Translations under genes and position numbers: made by a program
The notes under the pieces: model-generated
What the model saw: only the letters and a program-made list of their open reading frames with translations
Told to the model about the DNA's origin: nothing
Database searches by the model: none
In this document: in pieces, positions 44,528 through 53,190 of the stretch
Layout: every line of letters starts with the position of its first letter
Numbering within the stretch: position 1 is the stretch's first letter
From: Paenibacillus sp. IHBB 10380
Lineage (GTDB): Bacteria > Bacillota > Bacilli > Paenibacillales > Paenibacillaceae
NCBI RefSeq assembly: GCF_000949425.1
Contig: NZ_CP010976.1
Location: 2,480,001-2,544,000, forward strand
Length of the DNA stretch: 64,000 nucleotides
Direction: 5' to 3'

Positions 44528-45490
44528 CTAAAACAGCGACGTATCATTGATTTTTTTAGATATTTTATTTGCGACAAGTAGTAGAATTAGTGCAATCACT
44601 GACTTAATCAATCCGACAGCAGCTGAATACGAATACCTACCCGAGAGTAAGCCCGTTTGATATACATAGTAATCAATAACATTACTAGCACTGTCATTCA
44701 ATGCGTTACGCAAGACTAGAATCTGATCAAAATTGGAGTTAAGCACGCCGCTAACGGCCAGAATGAATAGAATACTTATCGTAGATTTAATCGAAGGTAA
44801 TGTAATATACCACATTTTCTGAAAACGTCCTGCACCATCGATGGTCGCTGCTTCATACATTTCAGGAGATACACTCGAGATCGCAGCAAGATAGATAATC
44901 GCTGACCATCCCAACTCTTTCCACAAATCCGAGGTGATAATGATCGTCCAGAAATAGTTAGGTTCAGCCAAATATGTGATCGGTTGATCGATAATATGTA
45001 ATGCAAGTAATATGTTGTTAATAATCCCTACATCAGCTAACCATGTTGCTAGAATTCCACCCAGTACAACCCATGAGAGAAAGTGAGGCAGATAGGAGAT
45101 CGTCTGTACAAATTTCTTGAATCGAATAGATCGTACTTCATTAAGAAAGAGAGCAAATATGATAGGCAATGGGAACCCAACAATTAACTTAATAAAACTA
45201 ATTCCTAACGTATTTTTGATCACATTCACTAAATTATCATCATCTAGAAAATCTCTGAAATGCATCAACCCTACCCAAGGTGCCTCGGATATTGAACGTA
45301 TGATGTCGAATTCTTTGAACGCAATGATTACACCGTACATTGGAATATAGTTGAATATAATCATCCACGCGACTCCGAGTAGAGCCATCGTCTGAATATG
45401 CCTCTGGGCATACCATTTCCTCCACCACTTGCGTGTAGATGGAATCTGTTTGGTCGATAGCTCTTTATTTATTGTGGGTTCCAAATCCAT
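44528..45490 (-). CDS. Sugar ABC permease (LplB/UgpA-like)
   Basis: 320 residues, six membrane helices. MALLGVAWMIIFNYIPMYGV opens helix 1 as in LplB, and the EAA loop MYEAATIDGAGRFQKMWYIT contacts the ATPase. It forms the importer with the permease encoded 21 bases downstream and the binding protein. No ATPase is encoded in the locus, as is usual for this class, which shares MsmX-type ATPases. Confidence 0.92.
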   Translation of the reverse strand: MDLEPTINKELSTKQIPSTRKWWRKWYAQRHIQTMALLGVAWMIIFNYIPMYGVIIAFKEFDIIRSISEAPWVGLMHFRDFLDDDNLVNVIKNTLGISFIKLIVGFPLPIIFALFLNEVRSIRFKKFVQTISYLPHFLSWVVLGGILATWLADVGIINNILLALHIIDQPITYLAEPNYFWTIIITSDLWKELGWSAIIYLAAISSVSPEMYEAATIDGAGRFQKMWYITLPSIKSTISILFILAVSGVLNSNFDQILVLRNALNDSASNVIDYYVYQTGLLSGRYSYSAAVGLIKSVIALILLLVANKISKKINDTSLF

Positions 45491-45623
45491 GATTTCTTAC
45501 CTCCATGCTGTCTATGTTGTAAACACTTACATTACTCTTTTATAGTACTTACTTTCTCCCATAGACATAAGGCTTCATATTTCATATTTAGGGTCTCATA
45601 TTTCGGATATACCTCCTCACAAG

Positions 45624-45653
45624 AAAAGCCTGACGGAAAATTAACCGTCAGGC
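45624..45653 (-). terminator. Terminator of the GH30-GH94 operon
   Basis: On the minus strand GCCTGACGG pairs perfectly with CCGTCAGGC around an AT loop, followed by TTTTC. It separates the phosphorylase from the transporter genes. Confidence 0.85.
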
Positions 45654-45681
45654 CCTTCTGTGCTATCTCTTCTCTTCTTTT

Positions 45682-48600
45682 CTATTCCATGAAGATTTCT
45701 ATCGCTGCTACTTCACCATTACGTATGGCTACGGACTCTATTCCTTGTATGACAGCTCCATCGCATTCAACTATCGTACCGTCACGTTTAACCAGCTTCA
45801 AGAACCTTATGACTGCAGCATTGGCTCCGAATGTATCTACTCGGCGGGGATTGTGGTACGTCACTTGTATGCTTCCAAGGAAAGTAAAGGATACCTTACC
45901 TGACTCATCGAATAACCAGCTTGGTAATGCTGGAGTAAGAGTAAGTGTTAACTCTCCATCGCTAACTGTAAATACGTTCTTCCCAGCCATCATCCTTCTC
46001 CACATACTGAGGAACTCCGCTGTCGATCCACTCAATCTGGCAACGAAACCTCTTCCATGAACTTCAGGATCTGGATTTCCACCCGTTGCAATAAATGAGG
46101 AATTCTCTAACGTGCTACGTCCATATACTGCCGGATCTAAGAAAGGAACGAGCGCTGTCTTCAGTTCTCCAAAGTACTGCTCATAAAGACCTGCATTCAA
46201 TAGCTCGAATAAGTATTTATAAGACATATGAAGAAAATTGGATTCTCGTTCTAACCACCCTGGTGTAAAGGCACGCATCCGTCCAATTTCATGTGATTCT
46301 GAATCTAGATTAACAGATGTTTGATACATTTGGGTCGTCTGATCGTACATCTCGGTCTTCTTAATCCGGTCGTAAATATCCTTGACCTGGTGTGGATCGT
46401 TCAACGTCTTCATCCAACGTGTAGGCCCTTCTAGGAAATGTGGTAATGCGTAAACTTGGAAGCTCTTCACTCTTGCTCTCTGAAGCCCACTACTACTCAA
46501 ATCCGGTTTTCCGTTCACATCTACTAAACTTTCAAACTCCGTAGCTTCAAAACGGAAATAGGTAGGAACGATTCCGTCACCTAGCTCAATGGCTCTCGTA
46601 ATTCCCTCGTCTAGTTTCACTAAGAAATCGGAGAATTCTTCCTCAATGACTGTTAAAGAAATTTCACGCTCTACTCCCGTAATTCCGTATCGAATACGCT
46701 CCCGATAAGCTTCACGGGCAGAGGCGACCACATCCCAGTAATGGAATGAATCTAGCTGTTCTTCTTGATAGCGTACAACGGCTTGATGGACATCATCGAG
46801 CAGCTCAGCCATTTCTTCGGGTAAGCGAATAAACTTATCGTCGTATTTCTTCACACTTTCTAACAAGAAAATAATCATACGCTTCAATTCAAAAGTCTCA
46901 CTCATACCTGAGCCAAACAACGCAGGAAGTCCATTCATCGCGTCATTCCACCCCGGCTTGTTCGCTTCCATTTCAAGACCCATGCCATAGGGATCTAAGG
47001 AAGTGAATTTATTCAAGGCTAAAGATACAATTTTGGTGAATAGATTCGTCTGATATATTTCTCCTATGCCACCGTCTGTTTGTAGCCAGTTCGTATCCTT
47101 CATTGTACGTCCAAGACGTTTTAACTTCTCCTCGTCCTCGATCAGCGCATCATACTGCCGAACTTGGTTATGAACAACGACATATTTCTTAGACCGTGGC
47201 TGAACATAAGCAGCACTATCGTAAAAAGCATAGGTATCATCTGCAAACAGAAGCTCTTCTTTCTTGTCCGGGAATATGTCCAGATAGCTGTCCACTAAGT
47301 CCATATTATAAGTCCAATGATCAGACCAGAACCCTTCACCGAAACCGGCTTCGATATTTTGCTGAGAAAGAGCCAGCACACCGCTTAGTAAACGTTCCTC
47401 GCTTACATGAAGCTGAACGGCATGATCTGCAATGAAGTTAATTATTTGCCCTGGTGTATATTTTCTGCTACACAGTGCAATTAGTTTCTCATGTTGATCT
47501 GCAGCAGCACTTCTAAGCCATTCCTCAAGTTTACTTTCATTCTCTGACCTAACCTTAAAGCTACACCCTTGCACGCTAAGTGGATTATACCCATCTGCCT
47601 GCATCAGACTAAAGAACATTTTAATATTAAACGTGCCTACCTTAGGGTTGAAGAACACATCATTACGACGGTTCTGATTCATGTCCCGGAAATTGCCGTT
47701 ACCTTGGGAGTAATATTCTGGAGCCAGTGAGAAGAAATTGTAATCTCGCTCCAAGTCTCCATGCTTACGGGAATACAGATGTACAACAAACCCTTCACCC
47801 TCATTGTCAAAAATAAACGGATACCCTCCACGGAGGAAATTATCCATATAGGACTGCCGTGCGTAAGCATCAAATAATTCAGAAGACGTGTGCGTTGCAA
47901 TGTCTGACGTCAAACCTTCAACTAAGCTACTCGCCTCTTCTCGCTTACGAGAAATATAGTCTACAGAGCATAAGCGATCTGCTTTGGCATTGATTCTCTC
48001 AATATCATTCACATGACCGATGATCGTGTTCACGGTTAGATGCTCTCCCGGAGCAAGATTCTGTTCTACACCGCTGAAGCCACAAGGCACTTTATTAACC
48101 GGATATTGTGGCTGTTGAACAAGTTCAGCAAGCGTAGCAGATGCAAAGTTATCCGGATACATCAGTGAGGTATTGCCTCCAAACACGACCTCGAAATCAA
48201 CAATCGGAGCAATCCGTTGTCCTTCACCTGTGAAGGATAAATAGAAATGTCCACTCGTCACTTCGCTGACACGTGCCTCATCCCCAGTACTCGAACGCAC
48301 GTGGAAGAACGGGATTCCATTGTCTAGATTATAGACCTCCATCCAACTACGTAACAGATTGCCGATCTCCTTAAACCCACCATTCTCTACTCCGTATGGG
48401 AGAATTTCCGGCATCCCATCTAGCAGTTCTAATTGAATAGGTTCCTTCCCGATATTCACGATTTCAACCTGACGGACCAAAGCAGCGTAATCGTCATTCG
48501 GTAGATTGAAATAATTCACCACCGTCTTCAATCCGTGTTCTGTATGTGTCTCTTCGATCGTGAGTCCATTCGGAGAAATCCTCATCACGCGAGAAGCCTG

Positions 48601-48903
48601 TGCATCAGGGCGGGCCGATTGAAACGGCTCATAGATAACATCTTGGCCTAGCACCTTAATAAACGTCCGAAATCCATTAGCTGCAACGTTCTTATAAGTA
48701 ATACTGGCGGGTGAAAATTCCATGATGGCTGAATTCTTATCTCGAATCCCGAAGCTACATACCCCTTGTCCCCGATTGACGTAGAATGTCCACATAGGAA
48801 TTCCCTTTAATCCTGCCATTCCCGGCAGGAAACTGGAGAACGGTTTAGCTTGATCAAATTGCTCAATAACAAACGTGTTTTTCTCATAATAATACTTAGA
48901 CAT
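45682..48903 (-). CDS. GH94-type glycoside phosphorylase (beta-glucan oligosaccharide phosphorylase-like)
   Basis: 1073 residues, much longer than cellobiose phosphorylase (about 800) and in the range of 1,2-beta-oligoglucan (GH94) and GH161 phosphorylases. An N-terminal beta-sandwich (MWTFYVNRGQGVCSFGIRDK) precedes the alpha/alpha barrel. NKPGWNDAMNGLPALFGSG (about residues 650-670) carries the catalytic aspartate of the WND motif, and ATGGNPDPEVHGRGFVARLS lies in the C-terminal part. No signal peptide: cytosolic phosphorolysis releasing glucose 1-phosphate. Linkage specificity cannot be fixed by eye. It starts 12 bases after GH30. Confidence 0.85.
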   Translation of the reverse strand: MSKYYYEKNTFVIEQFDQAKPFSSFLPGMAGLKGIPMWTFYVNRGQGVCSFGIRDKNSAIMEFSPASITYKNVAANGFRTFIKVLGQDVIYEPFQSARPDAQASRVMRISPNGLTIEETHTEHGLKTVVNYFNLPNDDYAALVRQVEIVNIGKEPIQLELLDGMPEILPYGVENGGFKEIGNLLRSWMEVYNLDNGIPFFHVRSSTGDEARVSEVTSGHFYLSFTGEGQRIAPIVDFEVVFGGNTSLMYPDNFASATLAELVQQPQYPVNKVPCGFSGVEQNLAPGEHLTVNTIIGHVNDIERINAKADRLCSVDYISRKREEASSLVEGLTSDIATHTSSELFDAYARQSYMDNFLRGGYPFIFDNEGEGFVVHLYSRKHGDLERDYNFFSLAPEYYSQGNGNFRDMNQNRRNDVFFNPKVGTFNIKMFFSLMQADGYNPLSVQGCSFKVRSENESKLEEWLRSAAADQHEKLIALCSRKYTPGQIINFIADHAVQLHVSEERLLSGVLALSQQNIEAGFGEGFWSDHWTYNMDLVDSYLDIFPDKKEELLFADDTYAFYDSAAYVQPRSKKYVVVHNQVRQYDALIEDEEKLKRLGRTMKDTNWLQTDGGIGEIYQTNLFTKIVSLALNKFTSLDPYGMGLEMEANKPGWNDAMNGLPALFGSGMSETFELKRMIIFLLESVKKYDDKFIRLPEEMAELLDDVHQAVVRYQEEQLDSFHYWDVVASAREAYRERIRYGITGVEREISLTVIEEEFSDFLVKLDEGITRAIELGDGIVPTYFRFEATEFESLVDVNGKPDLSSSGLQRARVKSFQVYALPHFLEGPTRWMKTLNDPHQVKDIYDRIKKTEMYDQTTQMYQTSVNLDSESHEIGRMRAFTPGWLERESNFLHMSYKYLFELLNAGLYEQYFGELKTALVPFLDPAVYGRSTLENSSFIATGGNPDPEVHGRGFVARLSGSTAEFLSMWRRMMAGKNVFTVSDGELTLTLTPALPSWLFDESGKVSFTFLGSIQVTYHNPRRVDTFGANAAVIRFLKLVKRDGTIVECDGAVIQGIESVAIRNGEVAAIEIFME

Positions 48904-48915
48904 GGTGATTCACTC

Positions 48916-50256
48916 CTATTTAGAAATGATATAAGTGATAATGGAATGCGGTTGTAGCTTTGCTTCCAACAACCCTTCTCCTAGGCCGATCGTCGCCTTT
49001 TGTATCTCATCCGTCTCATTCATGACAACTAGCGCTATGCTACCGTCTGGATTCAAGAACGCTGTCGAGAGCAGACTGTCGACTTTGGATATCTGTCCAA
49101 TACGTACAGCACCTGGAGCGATATATTTACTGAAATGTCCAATGTAATAATAAGAGCTATTATAGTGAATGGTATCTGTCTTTGTATCTGCTATGATCGG
49201 GGCATCGCAATAGTTACCAACATGGTTAGGTCCACCCATCTGATCTAGAACGATGTTCCAATCTAAGTACCCTTCGGTCCAGTTATTCAAATCCCCAATC
49301 ATGTTTCTACCGTATCTTTCGCCTGTGAACCATTCACCAAGCTTGACGCCACCTTCTTGACATCCTTCTGTAAACAACAGATGTTTGTCCGGGAACAAGT
49401 CATGCACCTTACCTACATTCTCAAATTCCTCACTTACGTACCAGTGTAATCCTGTACCCCACACATATTTCGCCGCTTCTGGATCAGACAGTACAACCGA
49501 TGCTCTCTCTACGATAATGTCGCGGTTATGATCCCAGATCAGAATTTTAACATCTTCGTAGCCCTCTTGGTGCATGATCGGACCCAAGTGATTTTTAATA
49601 AAATCACGCTCTTCTTCAGCACTGTAAATACACGAATCCCATGTTTGTACAGCAGCTGGTTCATTCTGTACGGTTATCCCCCAGATTGGAACGCCTTCCT
49701 TCCCATAAGCTTCAATAAACTTGGTATAATAGCGTGCCCAGACTTGCGTGTATTCCTCTTTCAATTGGCCACCGTTATTCATTTCCCCATTAGTTTTCAT
49801 CCAAGCTGGTGGACTCCAAGGAGAAGCAAGCATGATAAATGCGTCACCTTTTACCTTCATCGCATCCTTAATCAGCGGTAGCACCCATTGATGATCATGC
49901 GATATATCGAAAGTCGACAGCTCTGTATCGTTATCTTCCACATACGTATAGTTACCTAGGGCAAAATCACAACTGTGAATATGTACTCTCCCTATGGAAT
50001 AACCCAATCCTTCAATCGGATCGAAATAGCTACGGATAACCTCCGCTCGCTTCTGTTCACTGACACGAGACAAGGTATACGCCGAAGCCTCCGTAAATGC
50101 ACCTCCAAAACCAACGATATTTTGATACGTTATGCTTGGGTCAAGCTCCACATCTGCCACTTCTCCAGAACCTCGATGCAGTAAAGAAATGCTCCCCGTC
50201 TCACTTAAACGTTCTCCCGAATCCTTTGCAGTTACGACCATTTTGACATTCTTCAT
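48916..50256 (-). CDS. GH30 family glycoside hydrolase
   Basis: 446 residues from the ATG at 50256, with AAGGAG 10 bases upstream. NIVGFGGAFTEASAYTL, ASPWSPPAWMKTNGEMNNGG, acid/base Glu199 in TVQNEP and nucleophile Glu297 in LLFTEGC define GH30 (glucosylceramidase/beta-1,6-glucanase side). A small beta-domain closes the protein. An upstream in-frame extension looks like a signal peptide but spans the operator, so the enzyme is probably cytosolic and acts on imported oligosaccharides, together with the phosphorylase. Confidence 0.9.
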   Translation of the reverse strand: MKNVKMVVTAKDSGERLSETGSISLLHRGSGEVADVELDPSITYQNIVGFGGAFTEASAYTLSRVSEQKRAEVIRSYFDPIEGLGYSIGRVHIHSCDFALGNYTYVEDNDTELSTFDISHDHQWVLPLIKDAMKVKGDAFIMLASPWSPPAWMKTNGEMNNGGQLKEEYTQVWARYYTKFIEAYGKEGVPIWGITVQNEPAAVQTWDSCIYSAEEERDFIKNHLGPIMHQEGYEDVKILIWDHNRDIIVERASVVLSDPEAAKYVWGTGLHWYVSEEFENVGKVHDLFPDKHLLFTEGCQEGGVKLGEWFTGERYGRNMIGDLNNWTEGYLDWNIVLDQMGGPNHVGNYCDAPIIADTKTDTIHYNSSYYYIGHFSKYIAPGAVRIGQISKVDSLLSTAFLNPDGSIALVVMNETDEIQKATIGLGEGLLEAKLQPHSIITYIISK

Positions 50257-50285
50257 TTTTGAAAAACTCCTTATTCCATAAGATA

Positions 50286-50299
50286 CGAAACCGGTTTCG
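50286..50299. promoter_or_regulatory. LacI-family operator palindrome
   Basis: CGAAACCGGTTTCG is a perfect 14-base palindrome with the central CG typical of LacI/GalR operators. It lies 30 bases upstream of the GH30 start and just after the lacI-type gene. A near copy occurs at 52995-53008. Confidence 0.85.
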
Positions 50300-50342
50300 A
50301 AAAATATTAAAAAAAAGAATTCCATAGGTTTTTTAATACATC

Positions 50343-51362
50343 TTACATTTCGGTAATAACCAAGCTACATGAATCCCTAACGACCAATTTTACAGGTACC
50401 AACAATGATTCTAGATCGAGCGTTGGGTCATCTATAGAGCGAATCAGCATGTCTGCGGCCTCACTTCCCATAAGCACCGTATCTTGTGCAATGGTTGTTA
50501 AAGCAGGCGTAATATATTGAGATAGCTCAATATTATCAAATCCCACGATAGACAGGTCGTTAGGAATATTAAGCCCTCGCTCCTTAGCAGCCCTTATGGC
50601 CCCCAGTGCTAAATGATCCCCTGCTACAAAAACAGCAGTAGGACGATCTTGCAAATCCAAGAGCTCCATCATCGCAGCGTATCCGCTCTCAATGGAATAA
50701 TAACCACTGTGGACGATATAACACTCTTTCTTCTCAAGATTTAGACTTGTCATTGCCAATTCATATCCCTGCACGCGATTAGAGCCGGCGAATGTATTCA
50801 TCCCACCTGAAATATGAGCAATTCTGCGATGTCCGAGTGAATGCAAATACTTCACTGCCAGAAGGCTACCTTCAATATTATCTGAATACACAGTATGAGC
50901 TTGCGAGGTATCATAATCCAGAATGACGCAGGGAATGTCACTATCCAGAAGTTCTTTGAAATAAGGATCTTCATAATCAGATAAAATAACAACGACTCCA
51001 TCCACACCCCGAATTTTGCAATTCTCTAAATACCCGCTCTGCTTTCCACCTACATCCTTAGAAATAAACATCAGCGCATATCCTTTAGATACCGCAACTT
51101 GCTTAAAACTCTCGATGACTGCACTAAAAAAAGGATGTTGCATACCCATGCCAGAGGATTCAACAAATAATACTCCAATGGTCCAAGATTTCTTGGTAGT
51201 CAATGTACGTGCATGAGCATTAGGCAGATAACCAAGCTCTTTGGCTGCCTGCAAAATAGCCTGGCGAGTCCGTTCTCTTACATCTGTGTAGTTATTGAAT
51301 ACTTTCGAGACTGTGGTGGGCGAATACCCCGTCTTCTTGGCAATATCATAAATCGTGGTCAT
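50343..51362 (-). CDS. LacI/GalR-family transcriptional repressor
   Basis: 339 residues. The N-terminal helix-turn-helix and hinge are TIYDIAKKTGYSPTTVSKVF and REAILQAAKELGYLPN-like (RQAILQAAKELGYLPNAHAR). The periplasmic-binding-like effector domain includes RIAHISGG and SIVGFDNIELSQYITPALTT. It lies directly upstream of GH30 in the same direction, with the operator between them, so it probably represses GH30 and the phosphorylase until a sugar is bound. Start preceded by CAGGAG. Confidence 0.95.
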   Translation of the reverse strand: MTTIYDIAKKTGYSPTTVSKVFNNYTDVRERTRQAILQAAKELGYLPNAHARTLTTKKSWTIGVLFVESSGMGMQHPFFSAVIESFKQVAVSKGYALMFISKDVGGKQSGYLENCKIRGVDGVVVILSDYEDPYFKELLDSDIPCVILDYDTSQAHTVYSDNIEGSLLAVKYLHSLGHRRIAHISGGMNTFAGSNRVQGYELAMTSLNLEKKECYIVHSGYYSIESGYAAMMELLDLQDRPTAVFVAGDHLALGAIRAAKERGLNIPNDLSIVGFDNIELSQYITPALTTIAQDTVLMGSEAADMLIRSIDDPTLDLESLLVPVKLVVRDSCSLVITEM

Positions 51363-51413
51363 TCTTGAAATTCACTCCTGTTGCAAATAGCCTATGGCAC
51401 ATTCTTTAATTGC

Positions 51414-51442
51414 ATTCTAATCGTTTATATTGTGGACGTCAA
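51414..51442 (-). promoter_or_regulatory. SigA-type promoter of the lacI-type gene
   Basis: On the minus strand TTGACG (51437-51442), 17 bases, TAGAAT (51414-51419). The whole segment is duplicated at 53072-53100. Confidence 0.65.
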
Positions 51443-51449
51443 ACAAAAA

Positions 51450-51463
51450 AATAAACGCTTTCA
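51450..51463 (-). promoter_or_regulatory. Weak candidate cre site
   Basis: TGAAAGCGTTTATT on the minus strand keeps the TGAAAGCGTT half of a cre box but lacks the final CA. It lies just upstream of the lacI promoter and is absent from the duplicated segment. Confidence 0.3.
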
Positions 51464-51636
51464 TTACTGATCTATTAGATCCTGATTCGCAGTTCGATTA
51501 TAAATCTAAGCAATTAAGATAACGTAAGATTTAAGAGAGCCTGTGTCTAGACTTAGGGGGTAATCCGGAAGGATCACTTGACAGGGAGGGAAATGAGTAC
51601 TCAATTCCGTAATTCCGTGTTTGGAGAATTATTGAA

Positions 51637-52827
51637 TCAAATGCTACTGTGATATATCGGTAAATCAACTGTAAACACCGTACCCACACCAACTTCACTT
51701 ACTACTGTGATATGACCATGATGATCTTCGATAATCTTTTGGCATAACGACAATCCTAGACCCGTTCCATCTTCCTTGGTTGTATAAAATGGATCAAATA
51801 TTTTGTTGATTTCACTTGTTGGTATTCCTTTTCCATTATCACAGATCTGGATTAAGGCCCTATCTCCTTCTCTGCTGAGTACAAAGTGTACATAACCTGC
51901 TTGTTTCATAGCCTGAATAGCGTTACGAACCAGATTGATTAATACCTGTATGATCTTATCGCGATCCATCAATACCATAATATTCTGATCTGATATGTCC
52001 ATTTCAATGATGTGTCCATACGATGTAGCCTCGGATTCACACAGAGAATACACCCTAGCCATACAGATTGCCAATATGTCATTCTTTATATTCGTCTCAT
52101 GTGGTTTCGAGAATTGCAGGAACTCTACGGTCAGTTCACTTACTCTTGCGATTTCTTCCATAATTACATCATACCAGGGTTGAATATTATATCCTGTTTT
52201 TTTCGATAACTGGATAAATCCTTGGATCGATGTTAACGGATTACGAATTTCGTGTGCCATGCCCGCCGCTAATTCCCCTAGTGTCTTCATCTTATCTGAA
52301 CGCAATAGTTCTTCCTGTCGTTTGAGCCGATACTCTCGTCTTACATTATAGATTCGATCTTCCGCTGTTAGCAGCAGTTTCTGGAAGGTGGTGCCTTCCT
52401 CTGGGAAGTGAGTGGTGCTACACGTGACCTGAATACCTATTTTCTCGAATATCTGTAGTTCATCCATTCTCTCTGTGCCCGGCAGAATGAGAGCAAAGCG
52501 GCCTCCTGCATATCGAGAAGCTGCTAGATGATTTGGGAAATGTTCCTGCAGGATAAGTGAGCATTTGACTAAGATCTCTTCGAAATCCACGGACCTAAAA
52601 TTATTAATATCAATTAAAACAAGCCGAAATCCCCTGTTCATTCCGATAATCTGCTGAACTTTTGTGATAAACCCATAGTAATTATATAACCCTGTCAGTG
52701 GATCATAGTTGATGAGATACTCATTGTGCTTCGCCAATTGTTTACTCTTGAATATAACCCTTACGAAGCCGCAAAATAATAGAAGGATGACTATTGGAAT
52801 AAACATATAGATAATGAAAACTACCAT
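51637..52827 (-). CDS. Histidine kinase with an N-terminal degenerate GGDEF domain
   Basis: 396 residues. One membrane helix (about 3-25) is followed by a GGDEF-like domain (NYDPLTGLYNYYGFITKV, LVLIDINNF) in which the GGDEF signature has become AGGRF, so diguanylate cyclase activity is unlikely. Then come HisKA (GELAAGMAHEIRNPLTSIQG) and HATPase_c (NLVRNAIQAMKQ, DNGKGIP, GTGLGLS), as in sporulation-type kinases. No response regulator is adjacent. No ribosome site precedes the ATG, but the preceding GH30 fragment overlaps it by 7 bases, suggesting translational coupling. Confidence 0.85.
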   Translation of the reverse strand: MVVFIIYMFIPIVILLLFCGFVRVIFKSKQLAKHNEYLINYDPLTGLYNYYGFITKVQQIIGMNRGFRLVLIDINNFRSVDFEEILVKCSLILQEHFPNHLAASRYAGGRFALILPGTERMDELQIFEKIGIQVTCSTTHFPEEGTTFQKLLLTAEDRIYNVRREYRLKRQEELLRSDKMKTLGELAAGMAHEIRNPLTSIQGFIQLSKKTGYNIQPWYDVIMEEIARVSELTVEFLQFSKPHETNIKNDILAICMARVYSLCESEATSYGHIIEMDISDQNIMVLMDRDKIIQVLINLVRNAIQAMKQAGYVHFVLSREGDRALIQICDNGKGIPTSEINKIFDPFYTTKEDGTGLGLSLCQKIIEDHHGHITVVSEVGVGTVFTVDLPIYHSSI

Positions 52828-52970
52828 AATGTAGTCCGAAATGTCTTATGTGGATCTAGCTCAACATCCACCATTTCTCCTAAACCCCGATGCAGAAAAG
52901 AAATGCTTCCCTTATCACTTGAGCATTCTCCCAAATCCTTATCCATTACAATCATTTGGACTTGTATCAT
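52821..52970 (-). pseudogene. Truncated duplicate of the GH30 5' end (49 codons)
   Basis: It reads MIVMDKDLGECSSDKGSISF, then LHRGLGEMVDVELDP, clearly parallel to residues 6-40 of the GH30 enzyme (MVVTAKDSGERLSETGSISL, LHRGSGEVADVELDP). It diverges after VELDP and ends in a TAG at 52821-52823, seven bases inside the kinase gene. It keeps the ribosome site AAGGAG at the same 10-base spacing as the intact gene. It is a remnant that may now act as a leader peptide for the kinase. Confidence 0.85.
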
Positions 52971-52994
52971 TTACGAACCACTCCTTATTATATA

Positions 52995-53008
52995 CGACAC
53001 CGGTTTCG
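52995..53008. promoter_or_regulatory. Second LacI-type operator (duplicate)
   Basis: CGACACCGGTTTCG matches the palindrome at 50286-50299 in 13 of 14 bases and sits at a similar distance upstream of the GH30 remnant. Confidence 0.7.
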
Positions 53009-53071
53009 AAGAAAGATTGTTATTCTATCCTTGAGAATTAGGCTAATTACCGAGCTCTTGAGCTTAATTAA

Positions 53072-53100
53072 ATTCTAATCTTTTATATTGTGGACGTCAA
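53072..53100 (-). promoter_or_regulatory. Duplicated lacI promoter, now upstream of the histidine kinase
   Basis: TTGACG (53095-53100), 17 bases, TAGAAT (53072-53077) on the minus strand, within a stretch nearly identical to 51413-51446. With the lacI gene missing from this copy, the operator lies about 65 bases downstream of the -10. Confidence 0.6.
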
Positions 53101-53136
53101 ACAAAATAAGCCGTGTCAAATCTATAGTTTCCAATG

Positions 53137-53172
53137 GTAAAAAAACTGCCGAGAACATCATCTCGGCAGTTT
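53137..53172 (-). terminator. Terminator of the siderophore operon
   Basis: On the minus strand AAACTGCCGAGA pairs perfectly with TCTCGGCAGTTT, followed by a T run. It begins about 18 bases after the yclQ stop. Confidence 0.9.
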
Positions 53173-53190
53173 AAGAGAAGTAGCAGATTC

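Noticed and set aside
50257..50325. Apparent signal peptide on the GH30 protein
   Set aside because: The 23-residue extension spans the LacI operator and the ribosome site; the true start is the ATG at 50256.
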